Below are positions 23,776 through 31,694 of a stretch of 33,430 nucleotides of DNA, in pieces. Below the pieces are notes generated by a model. It was not told the origin of the DNA, made no database searches, and saw only the letters and a list, made by a program, of their open reading frames with translations. The stretch is from Polyangiaceae bacterium (GTDB taxonomy: Bacteria; Myxococcota_A; Polyangia; Polyangiales; Polyangiaceae). Where the stretch lies: NCBI GenBank assembly GCA_016933275.1, contig JAFGBI010000385.1, forward strand, positions 1 to 33,430, in the 5' to 3' direction. Each line of letters begins with the position of its first letter. Positions within the stretch are counted from its first letter, which is position 1. The position numbers were made by a program, and so were the translations under genes.

Positions 23776-26154
23776 ATGGCTAGGCGATCGGGTATCTACG
23801 TCCGCAGCGACCAGGTCCCGACATCGGTGACGCTCGAAGCCCTGCCGGTGCACGGGGGACTCCGCGACGGACTCGCCATGGGCCTCGTCGCGGCAACGGT
23901 GGTGGTCTTCGAACTCACCCTGACCAGGCTCCTGAGCGTGGTGCTCTGGTACCACTGGGCATTCTTCGCCGTGTCGGTGGCAATGCTCGGCTTGGCGCTG
24001 CCGGGGGTGCTCTTTGCCCTCGTCCAACCACGCCCCGGCTGGGCCACCCACGCGCTCGCGGGTGCCGGAATTGCCGTCCCGCTCACAGTGGTGGTCATCA
24101 TTCAGGGGGCACGTGCTGCCGGTGGTAGCGCCATCCTGGTCTGCTTTGCCGCCGCCCTGCCCGCCTTCTTCCTGCTGGGCACGGCAACCTGCCTGCTCCT
24201 GCTCGGTCTGCCAGGAGCGCGCGTTGCTCGCATCTACGGCGCCGACCTCATCGGGGCAGCCGTCGGGGCGCTCGGCATGGTGCCGCTCCTCTCCGTGCTC
24301 CCGACCCCGGTGGCCACCACTGCCCTCGGGATCCTGCCCCTGGCGGCGCTTGTGCTGATGCGCCCTCGGGCAGCGCCGCTCGCGTTGCCTGGATTCATCG
24401 TCATCGCCGTCACTATTGGCTGGGGCGCACCTCTTCGTATCCGCCACACCAAGACCTACGTCGAAGGTGGAGGCGGCATCGAACCGATCCAGGAGGTCTG
24501 GTCCCCGACGGTGCGGCTCACCACATTCGACCATGTCCTCTTCGCCTCCAGCACCGCGCCGTTCGCCTGGGGCCCGGGTACCCTGCGCTCGGCAGCGAGA
24601 GGCCCCGGGGAGATTTGGGTCGAACAGGACGGCTCGGCAGGCACGCCGATCACGAGGTTCTCCGGTGATTTCAGACAGCTTCAATACCTTTTCGACGACG
24701 TCACCGCCGTGGCCTACGAAGCGCGACGACCCGAGAGAGTGGCCGTCATCGGCGCTGGCGGTGGTCGCGATGTCCTCACCGCGCTCGCCGCCGGCGCGGA
24801 GCAGGTGATGGCGATCGAGCTACACCCCGAGTTGATCGCCCTCGTGAACGGCCCCTACGGCGCCTATTCCGGGCATCTGTACGATCGCCCGGACGTCACC
24901 GCCGTCGCGGGCGACGGGCGCACGGTGCTCGCCCGGCACGCTGGGCGGTTCGACCTGGTGCAGCTGTCCCTCATCGACAGCTGGGCGGCGACGGCGGCGG
25001 GCGCGTACACCCTGGCCGAAAACCACCTCTACACCATCGAGGCCTTTCGCCTGTATTGGTCCCGCCTGACCCCGCACGGGATGGTTTCGGCGAGCCGCTG
25101 GATGCGGGGTGGTTTCGGCCTCGAGCTGCCGCGACTCGTTCTTCTGGCGAAGGCCGCCCTCCTCGCCGAGGGCGTGGCGGACCCAGCCTCGCACGTGGCC
25201 GTGGTGCAGGGCGCTGCCGTCGGCACCGTGCTGGTCGCGCGCTCGCCCTTCACCGAGGGAGAGCTCGCCTCCCTGGGAGAAGCGGCGGACCAACGCGGTT
25301 TCGTGGTGCACTTCCCGGTGGCGATCGCCACTCCGGAACGAGCGCTGATCGCGCACATTTTCAACACGGGTCCGGCGGCGTACGCCAAGCACGGGCTCCG
25401 CATGGATCCGCCCACCGACGACCGCCCCTTTTTCTTCCAGACCGTGTCGCCCTTCGCGGCGCTCTCCCGCGCAGCTGCCCTCGATCTCGGGGTGAACGGG
25501 GAGGGCGTTTGGGCGCTCCAACGGCTGCTGGTGACGGTGGTGCTCGCGGCGGTCGGGCTCCTATTCCTGCCCTTCTTCTTCGCTGCCCACTTCGAGCGCG
25601 GCACGCTCGCTCGTGGCACCACCTATTTCGGGGTGATCGGGCTCGCCTTCTTCGCTGTCGAGCTCGCGTGGCTCGCGCGCTCCGTCCTCGTGCTCGGACA
25701 CCCGACCCTCGCCGCCACGGTGGTGCTCGGCAGCCTGCTGCTCGGGAGCGGCGTGGGCTCGCTCGTCGCCGAGCGGATCGGTCTGGGTGGCCTGCAGCGC
25801 GGAGGTCTTGGCGTGGTCGCGGTGGTCATCGCGACCACTGCGTTCCTCGTCTGGCTCGGGGGCCCGACCGCGCCCGCCGGCTGGCTCGAACGCGTGGTTG
25901 GGGTGGCTCTGGGCACCGGGTTGGCTGGGGTGGGGATGGGCGCTTTTTTCCCCCTCGGCCTCGTTCGCTTCGGGGACGGAAACAAGGCGTGGTTCTGGGC
26001 GGTCAACGGTGCCGCGAGCGTGGTCTCCGCGGTGGGAGTGGTGGCGCTGACCATGGAGATCGGAATCCGCGCGGTAGCCCTCTTGGGGGCCGCCCTTTAT
26101 GCGGTAGCGGTCGCGCTCCTACAGGGCCGCGCGGCGGTCGACGACCATTCGTGA
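23776..26154 (+). CDS. Spermidine-synthase-like methyltransferase-fold protein embedded between two membrane domains
   Basis: 792 residues from ATG 23776. An N-terminal membrane domain (about 30-220, roughly six helices) precedes a cytoplasmic Rossmann domain like polyamine aminopropyltransferases: VAVIGAGGGRDVLTALAAGA (323-342), acidic strand end AIELHPEL (Glu348), AGDGRTVL (Asp380) and FDLVQLSLIDSWAATAAGA (Asp401). A second membrane domain of about six helices fills 595-785. Soluble spermidine synthases lack these membrane parts. The canonical DxxDP pocket is changed to LIDSW, so aminopropyl transfer to putrescine cannot be assumed. It is divergent from the Omp85 gene, with 290 bases between, and upstream of the S1C protease (89-base gap). 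Confidence 0.87.
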   Translation: MARRSGIYVRSDQVPTSVTLEALPVHGGLRDGLAMGLVAATVVVFELTLTRLLSVVLWYHWAFFAVSVAMLGLALPGVLFALVQPRPGWATHALAGAGIAVPLTVVVIIQGARAAGGSAILVCFAAALPAFFLLGTATCLLLLGLPGARVARIYGADLIGAAVGALGMVPLLSVLPTPVATTALGILPLAALVLMRPRAAPLALPGFIVIAVTIGWGAPLRIRHTKTYVEGGGGIEPIQEVWSPTVRLTTFDHVLFASSTAPFAWGPGTLRSAARGPGEIWVEQDGSAGTPITRFSGDFRQLQYLFDDVTAVAYEARRPERVAVIGAGGGRDVLTALAAGAEQVMAIELHPELIALVNGPYGAYSGHLYDRPDVTAVAGDGRTVLARHAGRFDLVQLSLIDSWAATAAGAYTLAENHLYTIEAFRLYWSRLTPHGMVSASRWMRGGFGLELPRLVLLAKAALLAEGVADPASHVAVVQGAAVGTVLVARSPFTEGELASLGEAADQRGFVVHFPVAIATPERALIAHIFNTGPAAYAKHGLRMDPPTDDRPFFFQTVSPFAALSRAAALDLGVNGEGVWALQRLLVTVVLAAVGLLFLPFFFAAHFERGTLARGTTYFGVIGLAFFAVELAWLARSVLVLGHPTLAATVVLGSLLLGSGVGSLVAERIGLGGLQRGGLGVVAVVIATTAFLVWLGGPTAPAGWLERVVGVALGTGLAGVGMGAFFPLGLVRFGDGNKAWFWAVNGAASVVSAVGVVALTMEIGIRAVALLGAALYAVAVALLQGRAAVDDHS

Positions 26155-26243
26155 TCCAGATCGTTGCCACCAAGAAAACGCGACCCGAACGCCATCGACC
26201 TCGATCGCATTGACGGCCGGGCGCGGCGGGTGATCCTTGCGCC

Positions 26244-27107
26244 ATGTCCGTTTGGTCGAACCCGATCTGCCTCGGCCACCTGGGTCTCGGGCGCTTGTTC
26301 GCGGCGACGCTCGCGCTTCTGGTGGTGGCAGCGCCTGCGCGTGCCGAGGACCTCGGCGCGCTCGCTGCGCGGATCAAGCGGTCCGTCGTGCTACTCGAGC
26401 TCGCGGACGGCGCGGGGGAGCGGATCGGCATCGGTACGGGATTCGTCGTGTCTGCCGACGGCAAGGTGGTCACCAACCACCATGTGATCGCGGAGGCCGC
26501 CGAGGTCACCGCGGTCCTCGGCGACGGTCGGCGCGTGGTGGTGCGTGGGGTCTTGGCCATGGACGAGGAGCACGACCTTGCGCTTCTGGCGCTGGAGGGC
26601 ACGGGATACCAGCCCCTCGTCCTCGACAGCGCTCGCGGCCTTGCGGTCGGGGATGAGGTGGTGGTCATCGGCAGCCCCGCGGGGCTCGCCGGATCGCTCT
26701 CGACCGGCGTCGTCTCCGCGCTGCGCGGCGAAGCCGCGCCGAACGGCCCGGGCGCTGCCGCCGATCACCCAAGGGCCTGGGCCCTCCAGATCACTGCCGC
26801 CATCTCGCCCGGATCGAGCGGCTCGCCCGTGGTCACCGTCCGAGGGGGATCCGTGGTGGGCATCGCGGTGGGCCAGCGAACCGACGGTGAGGGGCTGAAT
26901 TTTGCGGTTCCGGCCGACCACGCGCGTGCTCTCGTCGTGGCGGCGGCCGTCGAGCCCGAGGCTCTTCCAGGTGCGGCGACCCGTGGGAGCGTGCTGCTGA
27001 ACCTCCTCATTTCCGCTGTCTTCTTCGCCATGATCGGTCTCGCTGCCTGGCTGGTGCCGCGCTATCGTCGGCGGTCACCATCCCCGAGTCGGAGGGCCTC
27101 GAACTAG
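26244..27107 (+). CDS. S1C-type trypsin-like serine protease, C-terminally membrane-anchored
   Basis: 287 residues. A signal peptide (LFAATLALLVVAAPARA, cleavage after about residue 34) leads into an HtrA-type protease domain with an intact triad: His80 in VVTNHHVI, Asp111 in EEHDLALL and Ser192 in SPGSSGSPVV. There is no PDZ domain; instead the protein ends with one transmembrane helix (VLLNLLISAVFFAMIGLAAW) and a basic tail RYRRR, which would anchor it in the inner membrane with the protease in the periplasm. If the signal peptide is not cleaved it would have two spans. The start is ATG 26244. It sits between the spermidine-synthase-like gene and the ABC exporter; a functional link is not established. 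Confidence 0.9.
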   Translation: MSVWSNPICLGHLGLGRLFAATLALLVVAAPARAEDLGALAARIKRSVVLLELADGAGERIGIGTGFVVSADGKVVTNHHVIAEAAEVTAVLGDGRRVVVRGVLAMDEEHDLALLALEGTGYQPLVLDSARGLAVGDEVVVIGSPAGLAGSLSTGVVSALRGEAAPNGPGAAADHPRAWALQITAAISPGSSGSPVVTVRGGSVVGIAVGQRTDGEGLNFAVPADHARALVVAAAVEPEALPGAATRGSVLLNLLISAVFFAMIGLAAWLVPRYRRRSPSPSRRASN

Positions 27108-27118
27108 CCAACCTGTCT

Positions 27119-27154
27119 CGCGGTTCGTTCCCGCGGCCCCGCGGTTCGTTCCCG
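27119..27154. promoter_or_regulatory. 15-base direct repeat, candidate operator of the ABC exporter operon
   Basis: CGCGGTTCGTTCCCG occurs exactly twice, at 27119-27133 and 27140-27154, six bases apart. The 21-base repeat interval equals two helical turns, so two protein protomers could bind the same DNA face. It lies in the gap between the protease stop (27107) and the exporter start (27252). AAGGAGG follows directly (27155-27161) but has no start codon at ribosome-binding distance. Confidence 0.5.
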
Positions 27155-27251
27155 AAGGAGGGGCCTGGTCGGCCGTCACGGTACGCTCTACGTCTCTGAC
27201 CATTGCCTTCCCGTGGTTCGCTGCGCCCGTCGCTTCGACCCGGCCTCCCAG

Positions 27252-29057
27252 ATGGCGACCGCCGCCCCCACACCCCAAGAGATCCGGATCGGGCTCCTCA
27301 CGCATTTGCGGCGCCAATCCAGACGCTACGCCACCGGCCTCGTGCTGCTCGCGGCCTACCAGGCGGTCCAGTACCTGTTCAACACGCGCCTGCGGGACGC
27401 GGTGAATCATGCGCTCGACGGGGCGACCTCGGTGGCTCTCATCGCAGGGGTGCATCTCGGGCTTCTGGCGCTGGCTTCCCTCGTGCTGCGAGTGCTGTCC
27501 CGGGTCACCGTCTTCAACGCGGGTCGCTTTGCGGAGTACGAGCTCAGAAGGGCGCTTCTGCACCGACTGCACCGACTGGGGCCCGCCTTCTTTCGCCGCA
27601 TGAGTACGGGCGAGATCCTGAGCCGCGCCACCAACGACCTCACCCAGGTGCGACTGCTGTTCGGGTTTGCCGTGCTCAACGTGATCAACACGCCGTTCGC
27701 GCTCGCCGGTTCGCTTGCGTTCATGCTCTCGGTCTCGGTGCCCCTCACCTTCGCATCGTTCGCTACCTTGCCGCTGCTCATCGTGGCGATGCGCTACTTC
27801 GCCAAGTACGTCTACCTCCGGACGCGCGCGAATCAGGAGGGGCTCGGCGCGATGAGCGAGGTGGTGCAGACTAGCCTCGCCGGCGTGCGGGTCGTGCGGA
27901 GCCTGGCCCTGGAGGCGCGGGAACAGCAGCGCTTCGAGCGGGTGAACCGCGAATACCTCGAGAAGAACCTCGCCCTCGCTCGCCTTCGTGCCGCCATGGG
28001 CCCGCTGCTCATGGCGATTCAGGGCGCTAGCTTGCTCGTGGTGTTCTACTACGGCGGGGGACTTCTCCTCGCCGGGAGGATCGATCCGGGCGCCTTCGTC
28101 GCGTTTCTGCGCGCTTTCGCCTTGCTGGGGTGGCCGCTCATCGCGCTCGGCTTCATCGTCTCCATAGTCCAGCGCGGCAGGGCATCGTACGCGCGGCTTG
28201 CGGAAGTCTACCACGCCGAACCAGACGTGCGGGACGGCCACGGCCCGGTGCCGGCGGTGGTCGCGGGTCGGCTCGAAGTTCGGGGGCTCTCCTTCGGCTA
28301 TGACGGACAGGCCGTACTAGAGGATGTCGCGTTCACGCTCGAGCCTGGGGCGTCGCTTGCCGTTGTCGGGCGCACGGGCGCGGGAAAGAGCACCCTCGCC
28401 CAGCTCCTCGCCCGTCTGCAGCCGACACCGCGAGGTGCTGTGTTCCTGGATGGTCAGGACACCTGCGACTTGCCGCTCGATGTCGTCCGGGCGGCCATCG
28501 GATATGCGCAGCAGACCGCGTTTCTTTTCTCGACCACGGTGGCGCGCAACATCGCCTTCTGCCTCGACGATCCCGACTCGCCGCCCGCCCTCGCGGCGAT
28601 TCGGGACGCGGCGGGGGAGGCGCGAGTGCTCGACGAAGTGATCGGGCTTCCCGATGGCTTCGACACGATCGTCGGTGAGCGAGGCGTGCAACTCTCCGGC
28701 GGCCAGCGCCAGCGGGTGTCGCTCGCACGCGCCTTCGTCGCGGCTCACCCGATCCTCGTGCTCGACGACCCCCTGAGCGCGGTCGATCTCAGGACCGAGG
28801 CGGAGATCCTCGATGCCATCGACCGACAGCGGGCCCGGCGTAGCGTCATCCTCGTTACGCACCGAACGGCGGCCGCCGCACGGTGCGATCGGATCCTGGT
28901 GCTGGACGCAGGCCGGATCGTCGAGGCCGGGACTCACGCCGACCTCGTTGCAGCCGGCGGGCTCTACGCCGATTTCGTCGAGGAGCAACGGCTCGAGGGC
29001 GAGCTCGATCGGTTGGACGAGGGCGCGGCCGCTGCCGAGGGGGTTCGAAGCCCATGA
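27252..29057 (+). CDS. ABC exporter half-transporter, subunit with degenerate ATP site
   Basis: Type IV (multidrug-exporter-like) half transporter: six transmembrane helices, then a nucleotide-binding domain. 601 residues from ATG 27252; a GTG at 27213 is an alternative. The membrane domain contains NAGRFAEYELRRALLHRLHR and SRATNDLTQVR, typical of this family. The NBD has Walker A GRTGAGKST (from about 373), Q-loop YAQQTAFLFS, a canonical signature LSGGQRQR (481), Walker B ILVLDDP and switch His537. The catalytic glutamate after Walker B is Asp506, the hallmark of the degenerate subunit in heterodimeric exporters (TM287/288, BmrCD type). The ATGA overlap with the next gene supports paired synthesis. 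Confidence 0.94.
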   Translation: MATAAPTPQEIRIGLLTHLRRQSRRYATGLVLLAAYQAVQYLFNTRLRDAVNHALDGATSVALIAGVHLGLLALASLVLRVLSRVTVFNAGRFAEYELRRALLHRLHRLGPAFFRRMSTGEILSRATNDLTQVRLLFGFAVLNVINTPFALAGSLAFMLSVSVPLTFASFATLPLLIVAMRYFAKYVYLRTRANQEGLGAMSEVVQTSLAGVRVVRSLALEAREQQRFERVNREYLEKNLALARLRAAMGPLLMAIQGASLLVVFYYGGGLLLAGRIDPGAFVAFLRAFALLGWPLIALGFIVSIVQRGRASYARLAEVYHAEPDVRDGHGPVPAVVAGRLEVRGLSFGYDGQAVLEDVAFTLEPGASLAVVGRTGAGKSTLAQLLARLQPTPRGAVFLDGQDTCDLPLDVVRAAIGYAQQTAFLFSTTVARNIAFCLDDPDSPPALAAIRDAAGEARVLDEVIGLPDGFDTIVGERGVQLSGGQRQRVSLARAFVAAHPILVLDDPLSAVDLRTEAEILDAIDRQRARRSVILVTHRTAAAARCDRILVLDAGRIVEAGTHADLVAAGGLYADFVEEQRLEGELDRLDEGAAAAEGVRSP

Positions 29058-30991
29058 GTCGCGACCGCACCGAGGCCGTGCTCGAGGCGTTCCATGAGGA
29101 GCGTCGGATCGGCCGCGTTCATGACCTACGCCTGCTTCGACGCCTGTGGGACTATCTCCGTCCACAGCAGGGTTTGGCGTGGGTGGCGCTCGCTGCGTCG
29201 CTGGTGACGACGGTGGTGGTGCTGGCGCGTCCTCTGGTCATGCGGTGGGCAATCGACCACGGCGTTGTGGTGAAGGACCAGGTCACCCTCGAGCGAGGAG
29301 GCCTGCTGCTGCTCGCGATGCTGCTCGTCGAACAGCTTCTCGTGTTCGTCCAGACCTACACCCTTCAAGTCGCCGGGGCCCGCGCGATTGCCGATCTCCG
29401 AACCGCGGTCTTCGCCTTCCTCCACCGTACGCGGCTGAGGTTCTTCGACACGCAACCGATCGGGCGGTTGGTCACGCGGGTGACGAACGATACCGACGCC
29501 ATCCTCGAGCTCTTCGGTTCGGGTGTCGTGAGCGCCGTGGGTGATGTCTTGCGTCTGGTCGGGATCGGCATCATCCTCGCTGGGATTGACCCCCGGCTCG
29601 CGTCGACCGCGGGGGTCACCGTCGCGCCCGCGGTGCTGCTCGTGCTCCTCCTTCGGCCGTCGCTGCGGCGTGCGTTCCGCGACGTCCGAGCGAAGACCGC
29701 GCGCCTGAGCGCGAACATGGATGAACAGGTCGCGGGCATGACCGTCGTGCAGGCCTTTCGCCGTCAGGGGGCGGCCGAGGCCGATTTCGACGCGATCAAC
29801 GTCCAGTACCGAGAGGCGAACCTCCGCGCAATCTACTTCGACGCGATGCAGGACGCGGCGATCGACATGGTGATGTCGGTCGCGATCGCTGCCATCGTGG
29901 TCCGGCTCGGGTACCACCCGGCGAGCTTCGGCACCCTCGTCGCCTACAACATGTACGTGCTCCTCTTCTTCGAACCATTGAGCGCGCTGGCCCAACGCTT
30001 CACGCTGCTCCAGAGCGCCATGGCCGGAGCCGAGCGGATCTTCCTGCTCCTCGACACGCCCGACATCGAGGATGGGCAGCGGTGGTCGTCGGGTACGGCA
30101 ACGGCGCCAGCAAGCGGCGCGAAAGGGGCGCCCGCCGTCCTGGAGTTCGTTCACGTGAGCTTCGGATACAAGCCGGACGTACCCGTCCTCTCCGACATGA
30201 GCTTCGCGATCCCTCCCGGCCAGCACACCGCGATCGTGGGCTACACCGGCGCAGGGAAGAGCACCATAGGGTCGCTGGCCCTACGGCTCTACGACGTGCA
30301 GTCGGGCAGTGTTCACGTCGGGGGGACGGACGTTCGCGCGCAGGACCGCACGGAGCTCCGCCGTCGATTCGCGGTCGTGCCCCAGGACGTCTACCTCTTC
30401 CCGGGCACGCTCGCCGACAACGTGGCGATGGACGGAGAGCCCGACGGCCATCGAGTGCAGGATGCGCTCGAGCGCATCGGTTCGCTCGATCTGTTCCTGC
30501 GGCGCCCCGACGGTTTGAACGCAGTTGTCGGAGAACGGGGCTCAAACTACTCCGCGGGCGAGCGGCAGCTCATTGCCTTCGCACGGGCCCTCTACCGTGA
30601 TGCCGAGATCCTCCTCCTCGACGAGGCAACCGCGAGCATCGATTCGGACACCGAGGCGCGCTTGCAGCGCGCCCTCGGGGTGTTGCTTCGGGATCGGACG
30701 GCCATCGTGATCGCCCATCGATTGAGCACGATCCGCGCGGCGGAGCGGATCCTCGTCCTCCATCGTGGTCGCCTCGCGCAGGAGGGAACGCACGCCGACT
30801 TGCTTGCCGCGGGGGGCGTCTATGCCCGCCTCCACGCGCTGCAGGCCGTGGCAGAACGATCGGCGAGCCACCTGGTTGTACGGTCCCAGCTTGGGGACTC
30901 AATCACCGGCCGCGCATCGGCGACACTGGATGCGTCGGACCGACGACCGGAGCGGAATGGCGACCAGCAAGGACCGATGCGCGGCCGGTGA
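29054..30991 (+). CDS. ABC exporter half-transporter, partner with canonical catalytic Glu
   Basis: 645 residues; the ATG at 29054 overlaps the stop of the first subunit. The membrane domain is at about 40-320 and the NBD at about 362-597: Walker A GYTGAGKST (396-404), Q-loop VVPQDVYLF, Walker B ILLLDEATASID with catalytic Glu524, and switch His555. Its signature is NYSAGERQ instead of LSGGQ. It therefore complements the first subunit: one composite ATP site has canonical Glu plus canonical signature, and the other has Asp plus altered signature. The transported substrate is unknown. Homology to exporters ends near residue 597; the last 48 residues are atypical and are encoded partly by a perfect 23-base inverted repeat (30898-30996). 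Confidence 0.94.
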   Translation: MSRDRTEAVLEAFHEERRIGRVHDLRLLRRLWDYLRPQQGLAWVALAASLVTTVVVLARPLVMRWAIDHGVVVKDQVTLERGGLLLLAMLLVEQLLVFVQTYTLQVAGARAIADLRTAVFAFLHRTRLRFFDTQPIGRLVTRVTNDTDAILELFGSGVVSAVGDVLRLVGIGIILAGIDPRLASTAGVTVAPAVLLVLLLRPSLRRAFRDVRAKTARLSANMDEQVAGMTVVQAFRRQGAAEADFDAINVQYREANLRAIYFDAMQDAAIDMVMSVAIAAIVVRLGYHPASFGTLVAYNMYVLLFFEPLSALAQRFTLLQSAMAGAERIFLLLDTPDIEDGQRWSSGTATAPASGAKGAPAVLEFVHVSFGYKPDVPVLSDMSFAIPPGQHTAIVGYTGAGKSTIGSLALRLYDVQSGSVHVGGTDVRAQDRTELRRRFAVVPQDVYLFPGTLADNVAMDGEPDGHRVQDALERIGSLDLFLRRPDGLNAVVGERGSNYSAGERQLIAFARALYRDAEILLLDEATASIDSDTEARLQRALGVLLRDRTAIVIAHRLSTIRAAERILVLHRGRLAQEGTHADLLAAGGVYARLHALQAVAERSASHLVVRSQLGDSITGRASATLDASDRRPERNGDQQGPMRGR

Positions 30992-30996
30992 TTGAG
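30898..30996. repeat. 99-base segment bounded by a perfect 23-base inverted repeat
   Basis: The left arm 30898-30920 (CTCAATCACCGGCC...) is the exact reverse complement of the right arm 30974-30996 (...GGCCGGTGATTGAG). A 53-base spacer separates them. Symmetry stops sharply at both ends. The left arm encodes residues 615-622 of the second ABC subunit, and the right arm encodes its last five residues, the stop codon (30989-30991) and five further bases. It could be a small terminal-inverted-repeat element (MITE-like) inserted in the 3' end, or a long terminator or 3'-protecting stem. Confidence 0.75.
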
Positions 30997-31076
30997 AGAC
31001 CGCGGCGCTCGCCGGTGACGCCCAGGCTGCCCACGTGCACGCCTGTCTGCCCGTCGCCCAGCGTCGCTACGCCGTC

Positions 31077-31169
31077 CTCTCCAGCGGCGTCGCGGGACAC
31101 GCGTCCTCGCCTCGCACAGACGCGTTTCCCGTGCTGTCGTTGCCGTCGACAACCCGATCGGTGCTCTAG
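31077..31169. repeat. ERIC-like palindromic repeat, copy C
   Basis: 93 bases aligning without gaps to 64-156 (copy A), about 80 identical. The loop TCGCCTCGCAC is identical, the stem GGGACACGCGTCC/AGACGCGTTTCCC has two mismatches, and the 17 bases CCCGATCGGTGCTCTAG at the right end are identical. The left outer arm of copy A is not recognisable here. It sits between the convergent ABC exporter and a small lipoprotein gene, and its terminal CTAG provides the lipoprotein stop codon. Confidence 0.75.
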
Positions 31170-31588
31170 GGTTCGTCGTTCTCCGCCGGCACCGTGGCTA
31201 CGACGCGGAGGTAGAAGTCCGGGCAGGAGTCGTTGTGGATATCGACGTAGGCGTCCGTGACCCCCTCGAAGAGCGTGGTGTTGCCCACCGATGGGGTAAG
31301 CTCGTCCCCGTCCTCGTCGGAGGACAAGAACGCTTGGAGGTCGGTCGGCGTTCGGCCGAGGTCGTGCACCAGTCGGTACCGTCGCCCACCGGGGAAATCG
31401 AGCCACGGGCCGTGGATGGGCGAGGACTCGTAGACGTTTCCCGACGTGGTGCCGTCGAGCCATACGATCCGGTCTCCACGCTCCTTGTCGCAGTCGCAGC
31501 CCGCAAGCCCCAGCGAGACCAGGGTGCCGGCGGCGGCCAATGGCCAGCCAGCAGAGCGCAGGACCAACGCGGCGGAGCGGAGCGACAC
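31166..31588 (-). CDS. Small putative lipoprotein, function unknown
   Basis: Not recognised as a named family. 140 residues from GTG 31588. A clear lipoprotein signal has Arg4 and Arg11, a hydrophobic segment PLAAAGTLVSLGLAGC, and a lipobox LAGC with Cys31 followed by CDKERGD. The mature part is about 110 residues, acidic and beta-like (RIVWLDGTTSGNVYESSPIH, RRYRLVHDLGRTPTDLQAFL, DAYVDIHNDSCPDFYLRVVA). The product ends in the acidic tail PAENDEP. The stop codon TAG lies in the end of repeat copy C. It is divergent from cobA-hemD (106 bases between starts). Confidence 0.78.
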   Translation of the reverse strand: MSLRSAALVLRSAGWPLAAAGTLVSLGLAGCDCDKERGDRIVWLDGTTSGNVYESSPIHGPWLDFPGGRRYRLVHDLGRTPTDLQAFLSSDEDGDELTPSVGNTTLFEGVTDAYVDIHNDSCPDFYLRVVATVPAENDEP

Positions 31589-31694
31589 GATGGACTCGTA
31601 TCACGGACACGCGGCGGTGCCCAGCTGACCGCGCATTCCTGCCCATCTCGGGTCGCCCCTTCGCGGCCAGCCGCTCTCGCGCTATTTCGCGTCC

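Noticed and set aside
27075..28241. 388-codon minus-strand frame opposite the first ABC gene
   Set aside because: It lies antisense to a well-supported transporter. Its His/Glu/Arg-rich composition is what antisense reading of GC-rich codons gives.
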